Shown here piece by piece: positions 1-5,846 of a DNA stretch of 6,106 nt (position 1 is its first letter; every line of letters begins with the position of its first letter). This DNA is from Paracoccaceae bacterium (lineage in GTDB: Bacteria; Pseudomonadota; Alphaproteobacteria; Rhodobacterales; Rhodobacteraceae): contig SPLB01000085.1 of the NCBI GenBank assembly GCA_004566265.1, positions 1 to 6,106 of the forward strand. The letters run 5' to 3'. The notes under the pieces are model-generated. The model saw nothing but the letters and a program-made list of their open reading frames with translations. It did not search any database and was not told where the DNA came from. The position numbers were made by a program, and so were the translations under genes.

Positions 1-1
1 G

Positions 2-607
2 ATCTTCTTCCTTGCCGGTCACGAGACCTCGGCTTCGGCCTTGTCGTGGGCACTCTACCTGCTTGCTCGCGATGTAGACTGGCAGGACAAGCTGGCACAA
101 GAGGCGGCTTGCGTGCCTGAACTCACCTTTGGAAATCTGTCGAAACTGAAATTGACACGGGATGTGTTTCGCGAGGCGTTGCGGCTGTATCCGCCGGTGC
201 CGATGATGGTGCGTGAGACAACCCAGCCTGAACTGTTTCGTGACCGCGAAATCCCCGACGGCGCGCAATTGGTGCTGAGCCCATGGCACCAGCATCGCCA
301 TGAACTCTATTGGGACAACCCAGACGCCTTTGATCCTGGGCGGTGGCAGACCGAGGCAGGAAAGGCCAGTGCACGCCGCGCCTACATGCCGTTTTCAGCT
401 GGGGCACGAGTCTGCACAGGCGCAGCCTTTGCCATGCTGGAAGGGGTTTTGATCCTTGCAACGCTGCTGCGCGACTATCGCTTTGCCACTGTGGAAGGAC
501 GCGATCCTGAACCTGTTGCGCATCTGACAGTCCGGTCCCGAAATGGCATCTGGTTGAAGGTTACACCACGGGATCGTCCGATGTCAGGCGATCCTGAAGA
601 TCATTAA
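2..607 (+). CDS. Cytochrome P450, C-terminal part (5' end outside window)
   Basis: This is a heme-thiolate monooxygenase. It would use electrons from a redox partner, not seen here, to insert one oxygen atom of O2 into an organic substrate. The frame is open from base 2, giving 201 visible residues of a family usually 400-460 long, so roughly the first half is missing to the left. Landmarks in order (first visible residue = 1): I-helix oxygen-activation motif AGHETS at 5-10; K-helix ExxR with Glu58 and Arg61 (REALRLYPP); the FDPGRW stretch near 111-116; and the heme loop FSAGARVCTG, with the iron-ligand Cys138 encoded at 413-415. All hallmark residues are intact. The substrate cannot be read from this half. 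The 3' end overlaps the convergent RHH gene by 47 bp. No plus-strand terminator is obvious after the TAA. The TTG at 41 lies inside the I helix and is not a start. Confidence 0.96.
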   Translation: MFFLAGHETSASALSWALYLLARDVDWQDKLAQEAACVPELTFGNLSKLKLTRDVFREALRLYPPVPMMVRETTQPELFRDREIPDGAQLVLSPWHQHRHELYWDNPDAFDPGRWQTEAGKASARRAYMPFSAGARVCTGAAFAMLEGVLILATLLRDYRFATVEGRDPEPVAHLTVRSRNGIWLKVTPRDRPMSGDPEDH

Positions 608-806
608 GAACAAACAGGCGAATGGCTGATGCAAGGCCGCAGTCTTCGCCGCGCATTTCATCAATTTCGGCAGCCAAGTCATTGATAGGGCGATTTAATT
701 CTTCGGAGATGTCCCGGAAGGCGAACCAGAAATCATCCTCCAAGGACACTGACGTCCGGTGGCCTTTTAGGGTCAGCGAATGTTTCTGAGGGCGTTGGAA
801 GTCCAT
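561..806 (-). CDS. Ribbon-helix-helix domain protein (RHH_4-like)
   Basis: This is an 81-residue protein with the pattern of the small alphaproteobacterial RHH_4-type family. A basic beta-strand segment, LTLKGHRTSVSLED (11-24), is followed by two helices: FWFAFRDISEELNR (26-39) and the INDLAAEIDEMRG to ASAIRLFVLNDLQ stretch (41-71). RHH folds usually dimerise and bind DNA through the paired strands, so a DNA-binding role is plausible but unproven for this family. The ATG at 806 lies 2 nt after the DUF4169 stop (TGACCATG) and lacks a good Shine-Dalgarno, which suggests translation coupled to DUF4169. The stop codon lies inside the 3' end of the P450 gene on the other strand. Family assignment is firm; biological role is unknown. 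Confidence 0.88.
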   Translation of the reverse strand: MDFQRPQKHSLTLKGHRTSVSLEDDFWFAFRDISEELNRPINDLAAEIDEMRGEDCGLASAIRLFVLNDLQDRLTSDDPVV

Positions 807-808
807 GG

Positions 809-985
809 TCAGTCGTCGATCTTATGGCCGTCATGGTTCCGGCGCAGCTTTGCGACCTTGGCGACTTCCAGCTTTTTCTCGGCCTTGGTGCGTCCAAACT
901 TTACAGCATTCTCGTCCCCAGCGCGCCTTTTTTCGGCCCGGTTCTTCGCTTTGCGGAAATGGTTCAGGTTTAAGATCTTTGCCAT
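809..985 (-). CDS. DUF4169 family small basic protein
   Basis: This 58-residue, highly basic protein (18 Lys/Arg against 8 Asp/Glu) starts MAKILNLNHFRKAKNRAEKR and contains the NAVKFGRTKAEK core at 27-38, which I recognise as typical of DUF4169. It is probably largely helical, and no function is established. The frame continues upstream to a TTG at 1009, but the conserved MAKI-N-LN-FRKAK beginning favours the ATG at 985. That ATG has no clear Shine-Dalgarno, and a promoter-like pair ends just 7 nt before it, so the mRNA may be leaderless. The stop overlaps the start region of the RHH gene (2-nt gap). It lies 115 bp downstream of fumC on the same strand, beyond fumC's terminator. Confidence 0.87.
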   Translation of the reverse strand: MAKILNLNHFRKAKNRAEKRRAGDENAVKFGRTKAEKKLEVAKVAKLRRNHDGHKIDD

Positions 986-992
986 GTCCACG

Positions 993-1021
993 AGGATAAG
1001 GGTTTGCAATGGGATTGTCAG
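993..1021 (-). promoter_or_regulatory. Possible sigma70-type promoter for DUF4169-RHH
   Basis: On the minus strand, CTGACA (1021-1016, 5 of 6 matches to TTGACA) is followed after 17 nt by TATCCT (998-993, 4 of 6 to TATAAT). Initiation 6-7 nt downstream would fall at about 986-985, on the DUF4169 ATG itself, implying a leaderless transcript. It sits just after the fumC terminator, where a new promoter would be expected. This is read by eye only. Confidence 0.4.
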
Positions 1022-1040
1022 CCTTTGTGACTGCGTGCGC

Positions 1041-1073
1041 CAAAATTAAACGCCCGGCGTCGGCCGGGCGTTT
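1041..1073 (-). terminator. Rho-independent terminator of fumC
   Basis: A perfect 11-bp stem is formed by AAACGCCCGGC (1048-1058) and GCCGGGCGTTT (1063-1073) with a 4-nt loop. Read on the minus strand, the stem is followed by a T-rich tail ending TTTAATTTTG. It begins 28 bp after the fumC stop and separates fumC from DUF4169. Confidence 0.88.
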
Positions 1074-1100
1074 AGTGGGTGTCCTGCCGCCCAGCGCGGT

Positions 1101-2495
1101 TCAGGCTTTGGGGCCAATCATCTGCTCGGGGCGGACCACGGCGTCGAAGGTTTCCTCATCAACAAAACCCAGCGCAATGGCCTCTTCTTTCAGGGTGGTG
1201 CCGTTTTTATGCGCGGTCTTTGCAACGGTAGTGGCGTTGTCGTAGCCGATGGTCGGCGCCAGGGCTGTGACTAGCATCAGCGACTCTTTCATCAGCTTGT
1301 CGATGCGCGGCTCGTTAGCTTTGATACCGTTCAGCATACGCGTCGTGAAGCTGTCTGCTACGTCGCCCAACAGCTGCATGGACTGAAGCAGGTTGTAGGA
1401 CATCATTGGGTTGTAGACGTTCAGCTCAAAGTGACCCTGAGACCCCGCGAATTTGATCGCTGCATCATTGCCCATGACGTGTGCGGCAACCTGCGTCATT
1501 GCTTCGGCCTGTGTCGGGTTTACTTTGCCCGGCATGATGGAGGAGCCCGGTTCGTTTTCCGGCAGGATCAGCTCACCCAGACCGGAACGAGGACCAGAAC
1601 CCAAGAAACGGATATCGTTGGCAATCTTGTACATCGCACCGGCAACAGAGGCGAGCGCGCCGGACATGAACACCATGGCGTCATGGGCGGCCAGCGCCTC
1701 GAACTTATTCGGCGCGGTCACAAAGGGCAGGCCGGTGATTTCGGCCATATTTGCAGCGACGGTTTCGCTCCAGCCGGGGGCGGTGTTCAGGCCGGTGCCA
1801 ACCGCGGTGCCACCTTGGGCGAGCTCATAGATGCCAGGCAGGGCAGATTCGATGCGCTGGATGCCCATGCGGATTTGGTGGGCATAGCCGCCAAATTCCT
1901 GACCAAGGGTCAGCGGGGTCGCATCCTGGGTGTGGGTGCGGCCGATTTTGATGATGTCTTTGAACTCTTCCGACTTTGCCTCGAGACCAGCGAGCAGCTT
2001 GTTCAGGCCGGGCAGCAGCACGTCGCGCACGGTCATTGCAGCAGCAATGTGCATTGCAGTCGGGAAGGTGTCGTTGGAGGACTGACCCATGTTGCAATGG
2101 TCATTGGGGTGCACGGGATCTTTGGAACCAATCACGCCTCCAAGGATTTCAATCGCGCGGTTGGCGATGACCTCATTGGAGTTCATATTAGACTGGGTGC
2201 CGGAGCCGGTCTGCCAGACAACCAACGGAAAATTGTCGTCAAACTTGCCCTCAAACACCTCCGCCGCAGCCTGGATCACCGCGTCGGCGATTTTTTCATC
2301 CATCTTGCCGTCTGCTTTGTTAGCCATGGCGCAGGCCTGTTTGATCACGCCCAGCGCACGCACGATGGCGACGGGTTGTTTTTCCCAACCAATTGGGAAG
2401 TTCATAATCGAGCGCTGGGTCTGCGCGCCCCAATATTTGTCAGAAGGGACCTCGAGTGGGCCAAAGCTGTCGGTTTCGGTGCGTGTGTTCGACAT
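1101..2495 (-). CDS. fumC: Class II fumarate hydratase FumC
   Basis: FumC reversibly hydrates fumarate to L-malate in the TCA cycle. It is the oxygen-stable, iron-free, homotetrameric cytosolic fumarase. The 464 residues match the usual length (E. coli FumC 467). Active-site regions are intact: [10 protein letters not shown] (96-105), the SSN segment (139-141), [10 protein letters not shown] with His188, and the superfamily signature [11 protein letters not shown] (317-327), containing the catalytic-loop Ser318 and the Lys324/Asn326 pair. The C-terminal helical domain is complete. The ATG at 2495 is supported by GGAGA at 2508-2504, 8 nt upstream on the minus strand. It is followed by a strong terminator and is divergent from the secreted-protein gene, so it is probably monocistronic. 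The long open frame opposite it is a coding shadow. Confidence 0.98.
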   Translation of the reverse strand: MSNTRTETDSFGPLEVPSDKYWGAQTQRSIMNFPIGWEKQPVAIVRALGVIKQACAMANKADGKMDEKIADAVIQAAAEVFEGKFDDNFPLVVWQTGSGTQSNMNSNEVIANRAIEILGGVIGSKDPVHPNDHCNMGQSSNDTFPTAMHIAAAMTVRDVLLPGLNKLLAGLEAKSEEFKDIIKIGRTHTQDATPLTLGQEFGGYAHQIRMGIQRIESALPGIYELAQGGTAVGTGLNTAPGWSETVAANMAEITGLPFVTAPNKFEALAAHDAMVFMSGALASVAGAMYKIANDIRFLGSGPRSGLGELILPENEPGSSIMPGKVNPTQAEAMTQVAAHVMGNDAAIKFAGSQGHFELNVYNPMMSYNLLQSMQLLGDVADSFTTRMLNGIKANEPRIDKLMKESLMLVTALAPTIGYDNATTVAKTAHKNGTTLKEEAIALGFVDEETFDAVVRPEQMIGPKA

Positions 2496-2527
2496 CGTGT
2501 CTGTCTCCGTCGCTAGAGCAACAATTT

Positions 2528-2544
2528 AGTATACCGGTGTATGC
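2528..2544 (-). promoter_or_regulatory. Possible fumC -10 box overlapping an inverted repeat
   Basis: On the minus strand TATACT (2533-2528, 5 of 6 to TATAAT) would start transcription near 2521, giving a leader of about 25 nt that contains the fumC GGAGA. No good -35 hexamer lies 16-18 nt upstream. The -10 box overlaps an imperfect inverted repeat, GTATAC-CGGT-GTATGC (2529-2544, 5 of 6 arm pairs), which has the size and symmetry of a dimeric regulator's operator. The regulator is unknown. Confidence 0.33.
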
Positions 2545-2713
2545 CGTTTAGCCGCTGCGCGCATGATTTTCAATTCATCTGATCGAAGGTCGGTACGCTT
2601 AGGGCTGGAACTGCGCACTGTATAAGGTGCTCTTGAGCAAAGCGCCATTGTTCACCTCTCCGAAGCGTTCTACATTGGCGGTAAATGTGCATCATTTTGT
2701 TCCAGCTTCATTC

Positions 2714-2720
2714 AGAGGTG
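2714..2720 (+). promoter_or_regulatory. Ribosome binding site deciding the start at 2730
   Basis: AGAGGTG includes GAGGTG, a 6-base match to the Shine-Dalgarno consensus, ending 9 nt before the ATG at 2730. Neither the upstream in-frame ATG (2685) nor the downstream one (2766) has a comparable site. Confidence 0.6.
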
Positions 2721-2729
2721 CTGCTCCAC

Positions 2730-3332
2730 ATGGATAAGATTGCGACGACATCTTTTTGCGAGCGCATGGCGCGTCTGACGTTGCGGCTGCACCAAGGCAT
2801 TCTGAGGGCGGCCCTTGCGCTGGGGGTGCTTGTCGCTGCAACAGGTTCGCAGGCGGATACAGCGAATATTTCGCGGTTCGTGGGGTATTACGAAGGCGAC
2901 GCCGAAGTCACGCAATTGAATGGCCAGACAGAGCTGCGATCGATGGACGTCTGGATCAAGGAAACCAAAGACGGTTTTTTCGTCGAATGGCATACGGCGG
3001 TTTCGCGTGCAGAGGGGCGGCAAAAGAAAAAGACCTATAAGATCGATTTTCAAGCATCTGAACGGCCAGGCGTGTTTGCTGCGGCAATGACCACCAATGT
3101 ATTCGGTCACACAGTGCAAATGAACCCTATGAAAGGCGAGCCTTATGTCTGGGCGCGCATAATAGGCGAGACGCTGACAGTTTTTTCGCTCTATGTGGCG
3201 GAAAATGGCGACTATCTGATGCAGCAATACGACCGCACGCTGGTGGAAAACGGATTGAGACTGAACTTTTCCCTGCATCGCAACGGAATGCCGTCCCATT
3301 CTGTACAGACTTACCTTAAGCGAAATTTGTAA
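2730..3332 (+). CDS. Secreted (periplasmic) protein of unknown function
   Basis: I do not recognise a named family. From the ATG at 2730 the product is 200 residues. Residues 1-42 form a likely Sec signal peptide: a long basic n-region (Arg12, 15, 19, 26), a hydrophobic stretch about 27-38 (RAALALGVLVAATG), and a plausible signal-peptidase I site after SQA (42|43). There is no lipobox cysteine. The mature part of about 158 residues alternates hydrophobic and polar residues, as in a beta-rich fold. It opens FVGYYEGDAEV and has aromatic-rich segments (GFFVEWHT, YVWARIIG) and an ending LRLNFSLHRNG. A small lipocalin-like beta-barrel is possible, but that is a guess. An alternative start at 2766 would still leave the signal peptide usable. 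It is divergent from fumC and convergent with sspB, so probably transcribed alone. A weak promoter candidate is TTGTTC (2648-2653), 17 nt, TACATT (2671-2676). Confidence 0.85.
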   Translation: MDKIATTSFCERMARLTLRLHQGILRAALALGVLVAATGSQADTANISRFVGYYEGDAEVTQLNGQTELRSMDVWIKETKDGFFVEWHTAVSRAEGRQKKKTYKIDFQASERPGVFAAAMTTNVFGHTVQMNPMKGEPYVWARIIGETLTVFSLYVAENGDYLMQQYDRTLVENGLRLNFSLHRNGMPSHSVQTYLKRNL

Positions 3333-3343
3333 TGCGCCTGGGA

Positions 3344-3379
3344 TAAAAAAAGCGCCGCTGGAATTATGTCAGGGGCGCT
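3344..3379 (-). terminator. Rho-independent terminator of sspB
   Basis: Arms AGCGCCGCTG (3351-3360) and CAGGGGCGCT (3370-3379) pair at 9 of 10 positions around a 9-nt loop. On the minus strand the stem runs directly into seven T residues (complement of the A run 3345-3351). It lies about 38 bp past the sspB stop, between two convergent genes. In the plus direction it lacks a T tail, so it is a weaker candidate terminator for the secreted-protein gene. Confidence 0.85.
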
Positions 3380-3416
3380 CTGTTCATGGGGGTCATGGGG
3401 CTGAGGAGCGTCCAAA

Positions 3417-3896
3417 TTATTTTCGAAAGCTGTCCAGTGACACAACATCGGCGTCTTTCTTAGCCTCCGAAGCCGGACTATCTTCGTCTTTCTCTTCAAA
3501 GTCTGGCAGGGTTTCGGTTGCGATGATATCTTCGTCCTCTTCGAGCGCGTTTTCAAACCGAAGCCCGAATTCCACGGAAGGGTCGACAAAGGTTTTGATC
3601 GCATCGTACGGAATGTAAAGCGGTTCGGGGCTGTCGCCGAAGTTTAGCGTGACGGCAAACCCATCTTCGCCGACGTCGAGGTTGTCAAACCATTGCTGCA
3701 TGACCACGGTCATTTCACCAGGATAGCGGTCTGAAAGCCAATCAGCCAGTTCAGCGTCTGCATGGGCAGTGTCAAACGTGATGAAGAAGTGATGATTGCC
3801 CGGCAGTCCATTTGCCGCAACATCCTCAAGCACGGTGCGGATCAAGCCACGCATGGCACGATGCATTAGGTTACCGTAATCGATTTGCCGGGACAT
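3417..3896 (-). CDS. sspB: SspB-family ClpXP adaptor (alpha type)
   Basis: SspB tethers ssrA-tagged and some other substrates to the ClpXP protease in the cytosol and speeds their degradation. The 159 residues match the alphaproteobacterial form. The globular substrate-binding domain (about 1-117) starts IDYGNLMHRAMRGLIRTVL and includes HHFFITFDT (35-43), the YPGEMTVVMQQWF segment (58-70) and PLYIPYDAIKTFVDPSVEFGLRF (92-114). A very acidic, flexible linker follows (about 118-149). The C-terminal end ADVVSLDSFRK (149-159) sits where SspB proteins carry the short peptide that docks on the ClpX zinc-binding domain; that role here is inferred. The ATG at 3896 is preceded by GAGGG (3910-3906) at 9-nt spacing. 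A terminator follows the gene, and the 124-bp gap to chrA suggests its own promoter, though I found no convincing one. Confidence 0.92.
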   Translation of the reverse strand: MSRQIDYGNLMHRAMRGLIRTVLEDVAANGLPGNHHFFITFDTAHADAELADWLSDRYPGEMTVVMQQWFDNLDVGEDGFAVTLNFGDSPEPLYIPYDAIKTFVDPSVEFGLRFENALEEDEDIIATETLPDFEEKDEDSPASEAKKDADVVSLDSFRK

Positions 3897-4020
3897 GTTT
3901 GTCTACCCTCTTGTCGTTAGCTCAAGCATAGGACTTTTTGATGTGTGAACGAAAGCCTTTGCATCTGCCTTTTGGAACTATTTTTCCGCATATGCAATGA
4001 TGGTAAAAGAAGTCTGAACA

Positions 4021-5265
4021 CTATCTAAACGCGCCCGTCAATACGCCCGCGGCAGCCATAATTGTCAGCATAAGCAGCAGTTTTCCACCACACAAGCGGT
4101 GTACCAGCGGTGCGAGCCCCACCAAAACCAAAGCAACAATGTCAAGGCTGGACCAGATAGGCAGAAGCACGCCGAAGCCCGAGGTTACCTGTTCCGTGAA
4201 CAATAAGTGTAGCGTGAACCAAATCGAAAGGTTCAGCATCATACCTGCTACGGCTGCGGTGATCGCGTTGAGTGCGCCTTGAAGGCGGGGCAGGCGGGTG
4301 ATGTGCTCCAGATACGGGGCCGCGGCAAAAATCCAGAGAAAGCAGGGTGTAAAAGTGGCCCAAAGCGCGACCAAACCCGCCGAAAGCGCCATGACAGCGC
4401 CGCCCTGACCGTGACCTGCCAGCATGGCGACAAACTGCGTCACCAGAACGAGCGGACCAGGAGTGGTTTCAGCAAGACCCAAGGCGTCGATCATCTGGCC
4501 TGGACTGATCCATCCGTGATCGCTCACAACGGTTTGAGTCACATAGGCCAACACTGCGTAAGCGCCGCCAAATGTTACCACGGCCAGCTTTGCAAAAAAC
4601 CAACCAAGATTGGCTAAAAACTGGGAATCGATCAACGACAGCGCGGCCAGCGGAGCCAACCAGATCGCGGCCCAAAACAGAACAGTGCGCAAATGGCCGC
4701 GGGGGACACTTAAAGGGGCACTCACAGCAGCGCTCTTCGCGGAAGAGCGCTGGAAGAGGCCAAATCCTGCGGCAAGTGCAACCACCATCGGGAAGGGGAG
4801 GTTGAACAGGAACACGGCCAGAAACCCAGCAACCGCGATGGCTTGACTGGCGCGGTCCTTCAGCGCCTTTTTGGCGATTCGTGTCAGGGCTTGGACAACT
4901 ATTACGATAACGGCGGCTTTCATCCCCAAAAAACCCGCTTGCACCCAGGGTACGCCACCAAACAAAACATAAAGCCAGACCAGGGCCGCGATCACCATTG
5001 CGCCTGGCAGGACAAACAATAATCCAGCCAATAGACCACCGGCAACACCGCGCAAACGCCATCCGGCATAGGTGGCCAACTGCATAGCCTCGGGTCCAGG
5101 CAACAGCATGCAAAAAGACAGTGCGCGCAAGAAATCGTCTTCCTTTAGCCAGCCGCGGTCTTCCACCAGTTCTTTATGCATCAGCGCGATCTGCGCGGCA
5201 GGCCCGCCAAACGACAAGCACCCGATCCGACCAAAGGTGCGCGTCATGTCCGCAAATTTTGCCAT
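4021..5265 (-). CDS. chrA: Chromate/anion transporter, long-chain CHR family
   Basis: This inner-membrane protein has two homologous CHR halves. Family members expel chromate from the cytoplasm, and some homologues probably move other oxyanions. The 414 residues fit the long-chain form. The N-terminal half (about 8-171) has the RIGCLSFGGPAAQIALMH motif (13-30) and LLPGPEAMQLATYAGW (54-69). The C-terminal half (about 222-413) repeats these as FAKLAVVTFGGAYAVLAYV (224-242) and ETTPGPLVLVTQFVAMLAG (266-284). About ten or more hydrophobic segments are visible. A short polar linker (172-192) joins the halves and coincides with a perfect DNA hairpin. The ATG at 5265 is the first possible start: an in-frame TGA lies 12 nt upstream at 5280-5278. 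Its Shine-Dalgarno (GGGG, 7 nt away) is weak, and Met7 is an alternative. No chrB regulator is nearby, so chromate as the physiological substrate is unproven. Confidence 0.94.
   Translation of the reverse strand: MAKFADMTRTFGRIGCLSFGGPAAQIALMHKELVEDRGWLKEDDFLRALSFCMLLPGPEAMQLATYAGWRLRGVAGGLLAGLLFVLPGAMVIAALVWLYVLFGGVPWVQAGFLGMKAAVIVIVVQALTRIAKKALKDRASQAIAVAGFLAVFLFNLPFPMVVALAAGFGLFQRSSAKSAAVSAPLSVPRGHLRTVLFWAAIWLAPLAALSLIDSQFLANLGWFFAKLAVVTFGGAYAVLAYVTQTVVSDHGWISPGQMIDALGLAETTPGPLVLVTQFVAMLAGHGQGGAVMALSAGLVALWATFTPCFLWIFAAAPYLEHITRLPRLQGALNAITAAVAGMMLNLSIWFTLHLLFTEQVTSGFGVLLPIWSSLDIVALVLVGLAPLVHRLCGGKLLLMLTIMAAAGVLTGAFR
4728..4752. repeat. Perfect 11-bp inverted repeat inside chrA
   Basis: CAGCGCTCTTC (4728-4738) and GAAGAGCGCTG (4742-4752) are exact reverse complements separated by only 3 bases. 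The repeat encodes part of the polar linker between the two CHR halves (about Gln172-Ala180). There is no T tract on either strand, so it is not a standard terminator. Confidence 0.85.
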
Positions 5266-5375
5266 TATTGAGCCCCGTCACAGCGCCGAGGGTGATTCTG
5301 CCCCGGCCAGCTGTAGGTGGCCCTATAATCTGATGTGCAGGCAAGGGGAGAGGCAGTCCCGCACCGGTGTTTTAC

Positions 5376-5395
5376 AAAAACTTCATTGCCTGAAG
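5376..5395 (-). terminator. Weak terminator-like hairpin after the SnoaL-like gene
   Basis: On the minus strand CTTCA and TGAAG (5395-5391 and 5385-5381) form a 5-bp stem with a 5-nt loop, followed directly by TTTTT (5380-5376). It begins about 16 bp after the SnoaL-like stop. The stem is short and A+T-rich, so it may only partly reduce read-through into chrA. Confidence 0.35.
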
Positions 5396-5411
5396 AAGGA
5401 CCACCATGGGT

Positions 5412-5846
5412 TTACTTCGCCCAGACCAGCTTCTCCCCGGTCAAACAAACGGCCATGGAGTCTTCGGGCAATTGTCCAAGCTGAGTATACATCTGAAAAT
5501 GATTAAAGTCCGAAAGGAACTCGACAAAGCGGCCGTCTTTGACGCGGACCGTCAGGTGCCCGGTGAAGCAGAGGTCGCCGTGATGGGAGCTCTTTTTACG
5601 GCTAACGACCACCCGGCAGGAGGCCATATCGCCCTGCTCCAGCGCATGTGTGATTTCCACATGCACGTCCGGGAGCAGCGCTTTAAAAGCCTGGATAACT
5701 TCGGCGTAATCGTCTCTAAACAGCACCAGTGACCGAACCGGCCCATTGAAGGTTACGTTTGGATCCAGGAGGTCTTCAATGGCGGAATAATTGTCTTTGT
5801 TCCATACCTCGTCATACCAGCGATGGAGTAGATCAACGTGGCTCAT
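5412..5846 (-). CDS. SnoaL-like / NTF2-fold protein
   Basis: This 144-residue protein has the layout of the SnoaL-like branch of the NTF2 superfamily, a cone-shaped alpha+beta barrel whose members include polyketide ester cyclases, isomerases and binding proteins. Visible features: an N-terminal helix HVDLLHRWYDEVWNKDN (3-19); IEDLLDPNVTFNGPV (23-37); a helix around AEVIQAFKALLPDVHVEI (48-65); and the strand series SCRVVVSRKK, GDLCFTGHLTVRVKDGRFVEFLSDFNHFQMYTQLGQLP (90-127). The ending after about 127 is less typical. I see no polyketide genes, so the ester-cyclase activity should not be assumed. The frame extends to a GTG at 5876, but the ATG at 5846 fits the family beginning and has purine-rich AGAGAG 4 nt upstream. 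A possible minus-strand -10 is TATACT (5924-5919), without a clear -35. Confidence 0.85.
   Translation of the reverse strand: MSHVDLLHRWYDEVWNKDNYSAIEDLLDPNVTFNGPVRSLVLFRDDYAEVIQAFKALLPDVHVEITHALEQGDMASCRVVVSRKKSSHHGDLCFTGHLTVRVKDGRFVEFLSDFNHFQMYTQLGQLPEDSMAVCLTGEKLVWAK

Noticed and set aside
780..1049. Plus-strand frame across the DUF4169/RHH region
   Set aside because: It is antisense to two recognisable small genes and runs into the fumC terminator. It has no ribosome site or family resemblance.
1431..2516. 361-codon plus-strand open frame opposite fumC
   Set aside because: It lies fully antisense to a certain fumC, has no family resemblance, and its composition is that expected of a G+C-rich coding shadow.
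3384..3400. Tandem TCATGGGG direct repeat between the convergent genes
   Set aside because: There are only two 8-bp copies, next to a terminator. This is within chance expectation and has no further structure.
4469..5113. 214-codon minus-strand frame inside chrA
   Set aside because: It is an alternate-frame shadow of chrA, rich in Cys, Arg and Trp, with no motif. chrA motifs are intact in the true frame.
5324..5329. Perfect TATAAT on the plus strand
   Set aside because: There is no -35 hexamer 16-18 nt upstream and no plus-strand gene downstream.
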